Below, piece after piece: positions 18,605 to 26,463 of a stretch of DNA of 64,000 nt. The stretch lies in assembly GCA_017452785.1 (NCBI GenBank), contig JAFTLT010000003.1, positions 1-64,000 on the forward strand, read 5' to 3'. The DNA comes from Clostridia bacterium (lineage in GTDB: Bacteria > Bacillota > Clostridia > Oscillospirales > Acutalibacteraceae). A program made the translations under genes and the position numbers. The notes under the pieces are model-generated. The model saw only the letters and a program-made list of their open reading frames with translations. It had not been told where the DNA came from and did no database searches. The first letter of the stretch is position 1; every line of letters begins with the position of its first letter.

Positions 18605-19229
18605 TTTCAAACAAGGTAAGCATATCAAGCCAAAAATCCATTCCTGCAACCGGTGTTGACCACAAACGAATTGAAAGAATTGAAATTGCCTGCTGACGAA
18701 GCCGATAGTAGACTCTTCCGGACATTCTAAGTTCTTCAAGAATCTCAAGATGCGTCAGTTTGTCTTCACGAATGTATGTCTGATAAATCACGTCATATAG
18801 TTTCTGACCATTACCGGGCTTATGTGATAATACAGTCAACGCCTCGTTTACACGGTCAAAAAGCAATCTGGACTTAAGAATGCCTTCCATACGGTTTTCC
18901 ATCTTTCTGTTGCCAAGTGCCATTTCAAGGTCCATTTGATCAATCAACTTGTCCACACCCTCAAATGGTTCATCCAATTCTTCAGCGATGCTAACCGGCA
19001 AACACTCCAACAACCAAGCAATATTTCGATAATGCTGCAAAAGAAGCAGCGTATTGTGATAGCTTTTGCGATTTTTTTCTTGCTGAGCCTTTCGAACCTT
19101 TTCATTGTCGATTTGGTGATCACCGAGGATCCCACGCTTTGTCAGAAGTGAAATAAAAGCGTCTGACTGCGCTAAAATGCGTTCTTCTTGCTGTTCATAC
19201 AGCGATTTTCCGTCTGTTTGGCGGGTCAT
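18597..19229 (-). CDS. ArpU/sigma region 4-like transcriptional regulator
   Basis: 210 residues from ATG 19229 (AGGAG ten bases upstream; the longer frame begins at a TTG that lies in the ribosome site). Largely helical. The C-terminal 60 residues (THLEILEELRMSGRVYYRLRQQ) look like the helix-turn-helix of ArpU/RinA-type phage late-gene regulators and sigma-70 region 4. It lies directly upstream of the transfer promoter, and its stop codon is inside the 11-bp repeat array. It is the obvious candidate for controlling that promoter. It overlaps the preceding gene by 35 bases. The family assignment is by pattern only. Confidence 0.6.
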   Translation of the reverse strand: MTRQTDGKSLYEQQEERILAQSDAFISLLTKRGILGDHQIDNEKVRKAQQEKNRKSYHNTLLLLQHYRNIAWLLECLPVSIAEELDEPFEGVDKLIDQMDLEMALGNRKMENRMEGILKSRLLFDRVNEALTVLSHKPGNGQKLYDVIYQTYIREDKLTHLEILEELRMSGRVYYRLRQQAISILSIRLWSTPVAGMDFWLDMLTLFESL

Positions 19230-20286
19230 ATGTAAACATCTCCTTTGCAATTATCGTTATATCCACAGGCTCACAAGGGCCTCGGATTTTACTCGTATCT
19301 ATAACAGGAGGGTAATATAAACTCTTACCCTTGCAGTCATATATACACTTCTTACAATTCGAGTGAGAAAAATACGCGTGTAATATATATGGGTCAAAAA
19401 GTGCAACGCGATTTTGAGCCGAAGTGTTTTCTGCAGATTCGGCACAATCTGTAAGAAGAATTCGACTGTACAATGCTATCAGTCTTCCAAGGTTCTCCTG
19501 ATCGGAACCCACTTTCTGCTCATTCTTTGCCAAAATGCGTATTTCGGCAATTATACGCTCAATTTTCTCATACTCCGGGATTGAAACCTCTGTATCACGT
19601 GGATACAGTTTATTAAAAATGAGGCAACCGAAGGCGCCAGGTAGACGTTGCAGCGTAAAAACATCCCCATGTTTTTGAAAGAAACGCCACACTTTAGTCT
19701 TTTCCCAGTTCCATCGTTGTCCCAGGGTTTCCAAAGTCAATACGGCACCGAACTTACCGAACTGTATAGTTGGTGCCAAAAAAGAAAACGCATTTTCCAG
19801 ATCTTCTGATACCGTGTGGCACCACAGATCCAACCATGCGTCTGCTTCGTCAAAAGTATAATTTTGCTCAACGAGTCTATTGGTGATGTTGCGAGGAAGG
19901 CAGAGGAAACCATATCCTTCTGTTGCGTACACTGAACCATCAAGACATTCCTCGCCGGAACACTTCACAACCCAATCCGTTATTTCGTATGTAAGCTTCT
20001 TTGTCTTACTGTTTAATGAATATCTGATATAACCGAGCTCAGAGAGTGCAGAAAGCGCCTCAAGGCTCTGTGCGCGGCTTCTGGAGCTAAGTATACTCTT
20101 TAACCCCACAACGCCTCCAGACCACATTCCAGGGCTTACAGCGTTAATGTGGCCGCAATAAGAAGCTTGTCCCTTACGGAACGCTGCACGGGATGCAAGC
20201 TTCGCCCAGGCACTCATGATACCTTTGCCTTCAGGCAGATGATTTCGGGGTAATTTAACCCACTGATACTTCATCAAGCATTTCAT
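19195..20286 (-). CDS. Replisome-organiser-like winged-helix ICE protein
   Basis: 363 residues from ATG 20286 (AGGAG nine bases upstream; TTG 20295 is less likely). Residues about 65-110 look like a winged helix (LEALSALSELGYIRYSLN). A second DNA-binding-like segment around 195-225 (ETLGQRWNWEKTKVWRFFQ) recalls the N-terminal domain of phage replisome organisers/DnaD-like proteins. A small Cys cluster lies near 320 (HSNCKKCIYDC) and may bind zinc. Replication or partition of the excised element is a plausible role. It overlaps the regulator gene downstream. Confidence 0.55.
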   Translation of the reverse strand: MKCLMKYQWVKLPRNHLPEGKGIMSAWAKLASRAAFRKGQASYCGHINAVSPGMWSGGVVGLKSILSSRSRAQSLEALSALSELGYIRYSLNSKTKKLTYEITDWVVKCSGEECLDGSVYATEGYGFLCLPRNITNRLVEQNYTFDEADAWLDLWCHTVSEDLENAFSFLAPTIQFGKFGAVLTLETLGQRWNWEKTKVWRFFQKHGDVFTLQRLPGAFGCLIFNKLYPRDTEVSIPEYEKIERIIAEIRILAKNEQKVGSDQENLGRLIALYSRILLTDCAESAENTSAQNRVALFDPYILHAYFSHSNCKKCIYDCKGKSLYYPPVIDTSKIRGPCEPVDITIIAKEMFTYDPPNRRKIAV

Positions 20287-20325
20287 AAGAGACAACTCCT
20301 TTCTTTCATTTTTATTTATATAATC

Positions 20326-20544
20326 TTAGTCCTTGATTCTGACATGAAGCCCATTGAGGTTCGCAATACGAATTCCTCGTAGATACCAAAAGGACCCCAA
20401 CTCAATACGAGTAGGGATCCATTCTCCATTAATATTCACTTCGAGGCATTCTCCGCAATGAAGCCCTCCATAAAAATCCAGTAATCCAAACCGGATATCC
20501 ATTCGACCACTCTCGTGATCATAAATCAGTACACCTTCTCTCAT
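20326..20544 (-). CDS. DUF5348 small ICE protein
   Basis: 72 residues: MREGVLIYD at the start, GLHCGECLEV in the middle and GLHVRI near the end match the DUF5348 family of short beta-rich proteins found at the end of clostridial ICEs. Function unknown. AAAGGAG lies upstream of the ATG. It is the first ICE gene inside the spoIVB border. Confidence 0.75.
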   Translation of the reverse strand: MREGVLIYDHESGRMDIRFGLLDFYGGLHCGECLEVNINGEWIPTRIELGSFWYLRGIRIANLNGLHVRIKD

Positions 20545-20726
20545 ACAAGGTCTCCTTTCAAAATGGCAGCTACAAATAAAATAAGCCAGGCAGGGTAGCT
20601 AATCCTGTCTGACTTTGTGGCAGTATTGAATTTTTTGCTGGTTGAATTGCTATCCTCCTTTGTGATAACATTAGGTTTACAATCTTATCCGCGCAGATAA
20701 CATCCCTCGTCGTGGTCAATGATTTG

Positions 20727-20775
20727 GGACAAGCACCGGAAACGCCCTAATTAACGGGATTTCCTGTGTTGGTCC
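20727..20775. repeat. 49-bp imperfect palindrome at the ICE end
   Basis: GGACAAGCACCGGAAA on the left pairs with TTTCCTGTGTTGGTCC on the right around a TAATTA-containing centre at 20751. I count 17 Watson-Crick pairs and one G-T of 24 possible. It lies 13 bases from the spoIVB stop and just downstream of a -10 box reading into the ICE. No T-tract follows, so it is not a terminator. It could be a recombinase, regulator or oriT-type site. Confidence 0.7.
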
Positions 20776-20776
20776 T

Positions 20777-20805
20777 ATTATAACACACTCACATACCCTG
20801 CACAA
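20777..20805 (-). promoter_or_regulatory. Candidate promoter spanning the ICE/spoIVB border
   Basis: Minus strand: -35 TTGTGC (20805-20800, weak), 17-base spacer, perfect -10 TATAAT (20782-20777). The -10 belongs to the ICE and the -35 to spoIVB, so the circular ICE would have a different -35. Transcription would run into the DUF5348 gene. The weak -35 makes this uncertain. Confidence 0.4.
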
Positions 20806-21865
20806 TACCGCCTGTTTTTTCTATCAGTTCACTGTCTGTTACTTTTATTACCATATGCTTATTTTCTTTATTCGAGGGCGATATTTTTGTTATTTCGATA
20901 TCATAATATCGGGCTCCCTTTTCATCAACCGTTGCAATTATCTGAGCTTTACCGGTTTTCACTTCATAGCTCATTGCAATGGGAACAGCACCGTCAGAGG
21001 CAACATTTTTTGTCATAACTCCGTAAACTCCACGGGAGTTGTTGTCACAAAGAATGCCTATGCTGTCACTTAAAAAGCTGCCGCAGAGCTCACCTGCCTT
21101 GCCGCTTTGTCCCTTATAGCAGCCGCTGACCTTTGCTGAAACAATATCTCCGTCACTCAAAGGTAAAATTTCTCCCGTATCAATATCACACACTCCGTGA
21201 CCGAGACCTGCAAAGATTTTGCTGCCTGGCTCATAAAACGTCAGGGTACCTATGCCTGCTGCACTGTCTCTTATCCACATGCCCGCCTTATATTTTCCCT
21301 CTGAAATGCTGTAAGCGGTATTCAGCACAGTGTTATAATGTACAGAATTTCTCACATACTCAATTTTGAAGGAGGTCTTGCTGCCTTGTGAAATAAGATT
21401 TGACACTTCGTTGCTGCTTGTAACCTTTTTGCTGTCAATTTTCAATATTACGTCACCTACTTTAAGGCCTGCATTTTCAGTCGGTGACACATCGCCTGTG
21501 GCTGTGTCTACAGTTTCAGCCTTGACGATAACCACGCCTTCAGTGAAAAGACGCAGACCGAAAATTTCGCCTGAGGGCACAACATAATGTCTGCTGCTGA
21601 CAGTAAGAGAAGAGTTTTTAATCGGTATGGCTCCTAAAAGACTGACACTGACCTTATAGTGCTTTTCTTCATTTTCGCTGCCTTTGATTTCGTGGGCTGT
21701 GTCATCACTGTAAGTGACCTTAAACAGGTTGTTTACCCCTATTTCCTGCCCCTGAAGGGTGTAAATTTCATCAGGCACCGTATAAAAGCCATAAACCGTA
21801 AGCGAGAGCGTTAAAACGGTGATAGCTATGATTAAACATTTAAAGAACTTTATTCCTTTAACCAT
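20789..21865 (-). pseudogene. spoIVB: SpoIVB sporulation peptidase, interrupted by the ICE
   Basis: 358 codons. N-terminal membrane segment (about 8-28), PDZ domain (about 100-185) and the SpoIVB S55 peptidase domain with the catalytic His region GLGHGVCD (His223). The frame ends TGGIVQGM then TGA. In the family this stretch continues with SGSP, which contains the nucleophile Ser, and about 60 more residues. The ICE begins exactly here. SpoIVB triggers SigK activation in the forespore-to-mother-cell pathway; this allele should be inactive unless excision restores it. GGAGGTG lies five bases upstream of the ATG. Confidence 0.88.
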
Positions 21866-22176
21866 TTTTCACCTCCGCTTGCGACTGTTTTTTTCAGCCG
21901 CAGTTATATTTTCAGCGAAAGAGCGAAAAATATTATTTATAAAAATTAGTAAAAAAAATGTTTTTTGGTACGCAGTTAAGAACGACTAAAAACATCTTTA
22001 TTAGTCGCCTTGGCTTTTTGTCATACTATCAAAAAGACAAATATAACAAAAGACCTGCAAAGCAAAATCGCTCAGCAGGCCCTGACTTTATAATAAACTA
22101 GTCCTGACGTGTCATTATCTCTGCGGTCAACAACTTCTTTAATGCAGTGGCTTCCTCGCAATTTATAATTCATAAT
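21866..22176. other. Intergenic region without recognised gene
   Basis: AT-rich stretch upstream of spoIVB. It holds a small hairpin near 21986-22010 (CGACTAA / TTAGTCG) and no convincing reading frame. A forespore-type promoter for spoIVB was looked for but none stood out. Confidence 0.5.
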
Positions 22177-22363
22177 TTACTTATGCTGATAGCCTCTGAC
22201 ATAATCAACCTTAAATTCAGCAGGCCAGTTTTCTTAGGGAATTTTGCTAATCACACCTGAGGTCCACACCGTTTTCACAGCTGATCTCACAGAAAAGTAT
22301 AAGGTATTCGGGATTTTGTGAAACACCGCCGGTAGAAAGTCTGCATGTTTCAACACCGTTTTC
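22177..22363 (-). pseudogene. Remnant of a glycoside hydrolase family 16 C terminus
   Basis: Minus strand, in broken frames: GVETCRLSTGGVSQNPEYLI, then after a frameshift VWTSGVISKIP, an in-frame TAA, and finally WPAEFKVDYVRGYQHK with a stop at 22177. The pattern PEYLIL..E.. and WPAEFxVDYVRxYQ is the usual end of GH16 (laminarinase/lichenase-type) enzymes. Only about 60 codons remain, abutting the stop of the downstream-lying glycosyltransferase gene. Confidence 0.72.
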
Positions 22364-25208
22364 ATTCACCTTTTAATCTTTTTTCTATCACTGCAATAAC
22401 CTTATCAGTTGCCTTGCCGTCACAGCCGTCCATTTCTCTTTTGCAAAACTCTGCAATTTTTTCCTTTGAGGAGTTTTCACCTGCTCTTCGAAGTGCAGTG
22501 AGAAGCTCATCGCTTGAATAGATAATTTCACCGGGCAGATATTTCTCATAGTCAAGATAAAACTCACCCTCGTACTTTTTATAGTCAGGTGCATAAAAGA
22601 CCATAGGCTTGCCCATAAGTGAAGCATCGAACACTATTGAGGAATAGTCTGTGATAATTACATCAGCAATGGCAATAAGCTCTGTTGTAGGGTCAGCGGT
22701 GTAATCCTTGACCCTTGAATAGAACATACCTTTGATATATTGCTGATTCATAAAGGGATGTCGGCAAAGAACAAAAACCTCATCGTCATCAAGCTCATCA
22801 TTGAGCTTTGCCCACTTGATTTTCGGGTCAAAATCAGCAATCTCACCGTCTTCCTCTCTGAAGGTCGGGAAGTAAACATAGACCTTTTTATCTCTGAGAA
22901 GAGGGTGCTTTTTGCATATTTCTTCACGCTTATTAGCATACTTTGTATCTTTTACAATAAGGTCACTTCTCGGCGTACCCGTTGAAGTGGTAATATCCAT
23001 ATCCACACCGAAAGCATGGCTATAAAACTGCCTTACATATTCTGAGGAAACACACACATCGGTATACTGTGAATGTGCTTTATATTCATCTATAGGTGAC
23101 ACAAGGCTTGATGAGTCAAGACCGAAGCGCCTGAAGGCACCGCCTGTGTACCATATCTGGATAACACCCTGCTCAGGTCTCAGTCTGCAGGTACGAAGGC
23201 AATCAATATAATCATCTGTCACAATAACCTTGCTGGTGAGAATATACTTTCTTATTTTAACAAGATCTTTCAGCTTATGAGGTTTGGTTTTATACAAAGC
23301 TGCTTTTTCACCTTCATATGCCGAATAAACAGTGCCAAGATTTTCAAGGAAATGACCGTCGGCACGTGAGGAATAAAAGAAAACCCTCTGTTTGATTTTT
23401 TTCCTTTTATAATATGCTGTTATAAACAGGCCTATATATCTTATAATGAGCTGAGTCAGATTTGAAAGAAATTTTTTTGTTTTATCCCCGGCTTTTTTAA
23501 GAGTGACCTTTCTGAAATATATGCTCTTATAGGTGCGGTACATTTTTCTGCATGAGGAAGGCAGAGCCTGCTGATGAGCTTTAAGATAGGCTATTGCTTC
23601 ATCCTCTGTATAAGGCAGATAAGCACCTCTGTGAGACAGCTTTTTAAAGCGTGAGTGAGAATAGAGCTTATACATATCCGCCACTGCATTGTTGCTGAAA
23701 GAAAAGCGGATGCCGTTGAGATGCTCTGTTCTGAAAAGCTTATTGCAGAAGAACAAATCGAGAGCATAAGTGTCATCATCATGGTGGGTTCTTGTCTGCT
23801 TAATATCGGAATAATAGCTTAAATCCGAAAAAGAATATTCCGAAACAGTATTGCCATCAAACTTAGTCAGCGGTGATGTTGAAAAGCCGTATTTATCCTT
23901 GCCCTCAAGAACACAGTAATGGCGCATAAGGATTTTCGGGTTGAGTCTTGCAAAGCCGTCCTGATACATTATGTATTGCGTTCTGCTTTTTTCCAGAGAA
24001 TTGTCTTTAAATTCACCAAGACATTCAGCCTCAACAAAAACAACATTTTCGCTGTTTTTCCATTTCTCAGGAAAAACATCCCTGAGTCTGCTGTCAACGA
24101 GCAGCTCAAAAGAAGGCATGGTCTGCATAAATATTGACGAAACCTGAATTGAGAGTCTGTCAGCCTTATGGTGGCTTTCATCGTCACTCATGCCTATGCA
24201 CACTGTGGCTTTGGGATTTTCGGCCATTTCTTTTTTAGAGGTAATAAGTCTGTCGCCGTAAAAAATATCCTTATTTTTTTCCATTATTGCTCTTTTGCCG
24301 GATTTTGAGAGCTTGGAAACAAGGTCTGTTATAGCATCGGCATATTTTTTTATTTCCTCTTCACTCAGTGACCAGAAGTGTCTGTAATAGCTGTAAAGCA
24401 AAACAGTAATCTCTTTATGATAAATCTGGTCTATATAGCACACAGACTGCTTTTTAAGCTCTTTTCTGTCAAAGTGTGTTATCGCTGTTTCTGCTGCGGT
24501 ATGGAAGGCAGCCTGAGCCAGAGTAATAATATATTCATAGGCATCAAGATAGTGCTCAATAGGCACATCTGATACACCTTCATTATCAACAGGATTTATG
24601 TAAGACACAAGGCCCTTGCTTGAAACTGTTATATTGTCACTTTCAAAAGCGCAGGGAATTGAAAAAGCTGCTTCTCTTGCCTTGCCGTATTTTCTGAAAC
24701 GGATACCTTTTTCATCCAGCTTGCTCTTGAGAAAGAGCTTATTGGTAACGGCAGGGTTCCAGATAATATCCGTGTCAAACTTATCAATTTTCTTTCTTCG
24801 TGAGAGTATACCCGTACTTGTGAACTCGTGCTTGCCGTAAATATCAGAGCTTGCCATAGGGGCAATGCAAAGATCTGCCTGCTCCTGCTCGGCACACTCA
24901 TAAAGCCTTTTAATGAGATTCTCTGAAAAAATTACATTCTTATCGCAAAAGGCAACATATTTACCCCTCGCAAGATCTATGCAGTGGTTTCTCGCCTCGG
25001 AAATGCTGTTTGTTTCAAGGCGGATATAACGAAAGCGTGAGTCACCCAGATATGACTGCATAATTTCTTTTGTTTCATCAGTGCTTCCTGCATCGCACAA
25101 AAGGATTTCTATATCACTGAGTGTCTGATTTTTAAGCGAATCAAGTGCATTTTTAAGGTTTATGCCATAGCTTCTTATAGCTGCAATAACCGTTACCTTC
25201 ACTGCCAA
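22362..25208 (-). CDS. GT2 glycosyltransferase fused to CDP-glycerol glycerophosphotransferase-type domain
   Basis: 948 residues. Residues 1-230 are a GT-A family 2 glycosyltransferase (VTVIAAIRSYG, CDAGSTDETKE, NHCIDLARGKYVAFCD). Residues about 575-940 match the TagB/TagF glycerophosphotransferase fold, with IWYTGGAFRRFG, TGTPRSDL, YFPTFRE, CRHPFM and the conserved VIITDYSSIVFDASL. It probably transfers sugar and polyol-phosphate units to a teichoic-acid-like or capsular polymer at the inner face of the membrane. The middle third is not recognised. It is 13 bases after the S41-like gene in the same direction. Length and motifs look intact. Confidence 0.85.
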   Translation of the reverse strand: MAVKVTVIAAIRSYGINLKNALDSLKNQTLSDIEILLCDAGSTDETKEIMQSYLGDSRFRYIRLETNSISEARNHCIDLARGKYVAFCDKNVIFSENLIKRLYECAEQEQADLCIAPMASSDIYGKHEFTSTGILSRRKKIDKFDTDIIWNPAVTNKLFLKSKLDEKGIRFRKYGKAREAAFSIPCAFESDNITVSSKGLVSYINPVDNEGVSDVPIEHYLDAYEYIITLAQAAFHTAAETAITHFDRKELKKQSVCYIDQIYHKEITVLLYSYYRHFWSLSEEEIKKYADAITDLVSKLSKSGKRAIMEKNKDIFYGDRLITSKKEMAENPKATVCIGMSDDESHHKADRLSIQVSSIFMQTMPSFELLVDSRLRDVFPEKWKNSENVVFVEAECLGEFKDNSLEKSRTQYIMYQDGFARLNPKILMRHYCVLEGKDKYGFSTSPLTKFDGNTVSEYSFSDLSYYSDIKQTRTHHDDDTYALDLFFCNKLFRTEHLNGIRFSFSNNAVADMYKLYSHSRFKKLSHRGAYLPYTEDEAIAYLKAHQQALPSSCRKMYRTYKSIYFRKVTLKKAGDKTKKFLSNLTQLIIRYIGLFITAYYKRKKIKQRVFFYSSRADGHFLENLGTVYSAYEGEKAALYKTKPHKLKDLVKIRKYILTSKVIVTDDYIDCLRTCRLRPEQGVIQIWYTGGAFRRFGLDSSSLVSPIDEYKAHSQYTDVCVSSEYVRQFYSHAFGVDMDITTSTGTPRSDLIVKDTKYANKREEICKKHPLLRDKKVYVYFPTFREEDGEIADFDPKIKWAKLNDELDDDEVFVLCRHPFMNQQYIKGMFYSRVKDYTADPTTELIAIADVIITDYSSIVFDASLMGKPMVFYAPDYKKYEGEFYLDYEKYLPGEIIYSSDELLTALRRAGENSSKEKIAEFCKREMDGCDGKATDKVIAVIEKRLKGE

Positions 25209-25221
25209 AGATATTCCTCCC

Positions 25222-26394
25222 TTACTGTGTCAGCGATGCTGCTGCTTTTAAAAATAGCTCATCTTCTTTAAAGCTATCATTTTTTTCTGTACTCTTTACT
25301 TCTTCGTCGGGAGTAAGACCCGTATTCTCAAAGCTGACTGTACTGTAGGGCACAATCTTACCCGTACAAAGAAGCAAGGCACTGCCGTCAGAAAGCTCAA
25401 AGGCTTCTCTTACAAGGGCATCACCTGCAGTGGCACTGCCAAAAAGCCTGCCCTTGGAAAAGCTCCTCATATTATCGGCAAAAAGCTCTGCCGCCGCTGC
25501 TGTTGTGTCTGAAACAAGCACACAAACAGGCAGATTAATTTCACCCGGTGAGGTTGTGTAGCTTTTTATCACGTTGCCCTTTTCGTCGGTCACGCTTGCC
25601 GCAGCCTTTTCTTCACCTGTCATAGGCACAAACAAATCAAGGGTTTTCACTGCATTGTCATAGTTGAGACTGCTGTTATCTCTCAGGTCAATGACCACAC
25701 CCTTTATGCCTGAAAGCAAAAAGGTGTCAAGTGCTTCACTGACCTTATCGGCAGTTTCGCTGTAAAATTCACGGAGCTCAATATACCCTATATTTTCATA
25801 AACTCCCATGGTGAGAGACTGAGCCTCATAGCCCTTTTTGATTGTGACATTTGTCTCTTTTTTATCTCTTTTATATATTATATTGACGCTCTGTGTCAGG
25901 CTGTCGTCGAGCTTTGAAGACAGCTCATCAAAATTGCTTTTATTCACCTCAATGCCGTCAAAGGCTGTGATAATATCGCCTTTTTTAAGACCTGCTGCTT
26001 TGGCATTTGAGCCCTCGTAAACGGCTGTGATCTTGATTTTTCCCGATGAAGTTTTAGTGTACTCGGCTCCGATACCGTCCATATCGCCCTGCATTTCCCT
26101 TTTATATCGGGCATATTCATCCTTTGTCATATACTGTGCATTTTCACCGAGAGCATCAACATATCCCTGAGTCAGAGCACGGCGCAGGGTTTCTTCACTG
26201 ACATTACCGTAATAGTTATTCTCTATAACACCTGCAACCTCGTCAAAATATTCATATCTCTGCAGCTTTTCGGGCATTCCCTGAAGGACGCTGTCATATT
26301 TATCCTTAATAAACAAATAGGTGGCAAAGCAGGAAACAAACATAAGTATAAGAGTAATACCCAGTGATATTCCCAAGGATATTTTTCTATTCAC
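25222..26394 (-). CDS. S41 (CtpA-type) peptidase homologue lacking catalytic residues
   Basis: 390 residues: N-terminal membrane anchor (about 7-28), PDZ domain (about 105-185) and an S41 fold with ELREFYSET and VVIDLRDNSS. In active members the nucleophile lies in a G-(S/T)-A-S-A-S-E motif; here the stretch is TTAAAAE (297-303) with Ala300 at the Ser position. The catalytic Lys of TFGKGSVQ aligns with Asp325 in TAGDALV. The protein is therefore probably a non-catalytic binding or scaffold version. It sits beside the PcsB-like hydrolases and ftsEX, as active CtpA genes often do. Confidence 0.82.
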   Translation of the reverse strand: MNRKISLGISLGITLILMFVSCFATYLFIKDKYDSVLQGMPEKLQRYEYFDEVAGVIENNYYGNVSEETLRRALTQGYVDALGENAQYMTKDEYARYKREMQGDMDGIGAEYTKTSSGKIKITAVYEGSNAKAAGLKKGDIITAFDGIEVNKSNFDELSSKLDDSLTQSVNIIYKRDKKETNVTIKKGYEAQSLTMGVYENIGYIELREFYSETADKVSEALDTFLLSGIKGVVIDLRDNSSLNYDNAVKTLDLFVPMTGEEKAAASVTDEKGNVIKSYTTSPGEINLPVCVLVSDTTAAAAELFADNMRSFSKGRLFGSATAGDALVREAFELSDGSALLLCTGKIVPYSTVSFENTGLTPDEEVKSTEKNDSFKEDELFLKAAASLTQ

Positions 26395-26427
26395 CCTGAC
26401 ATCTCCCTTCAGATAAAATGCAAAACC

Positions 26428-26450
26428 GAGGGATAGGCTTTCTATCCCTC
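26428..26450 (-). terminator. Terminator after the second M23 gene
   Basis: Minus strand: GAGGGATAG and CTATCCCTC form a perfect 9-bp stem around a 5-base loop, followed by GGTTTTGCATTTT. It lies between the stop of the M23 gene at 26464 and the start of the S41-like gene. Confidence 0.7.
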
Positions 26451-26463
26451 TTAAGGTTTAAGA

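Larger units (their letters stand above)
1..20788 (-). mobile_element. Integrative conjugative element, one end, truncated by window
   Basis: The block holds a complete Gram-positive type IV secretion core (VirB2-, VirB6-, VirB4- and VirD4-like proteins, PrgI, an NlpC/P60 hydrolase), ICE-typical small families (DUF5348, DUF5697, DUF6100) and surface cargo, all on one strand with overlapping genes. The right border is placed at 20788-20794 because the host gene spoIVB is cut there inside a conserved motif. None of the dispersed repeats seen throughout the host part occur here. Relaxase, integrase and the other border must lie to the left of the window. The family resembles Tn1549-like and related clostridial elements, but the exact class cannot be assigned without the recombinase. 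Confidence 0.88.

Noticed and set aside
20545-20690. A frame without ATG ending in TGA that overlaps the DUF5348 ATG, with membrane-like residues WLILFVAAIL
   Set aside because: No ATG, GTG or TTG follows the AAAGGAGG at 20654-20661; an ATT start would be needed. Kept only as a curiosity.
23591-24187. Minus-strand frames of 63-72 codons within the glycosyltransferase gene
   Set aside because: Out-of-frame shadows of a continuous 948-codon gene.
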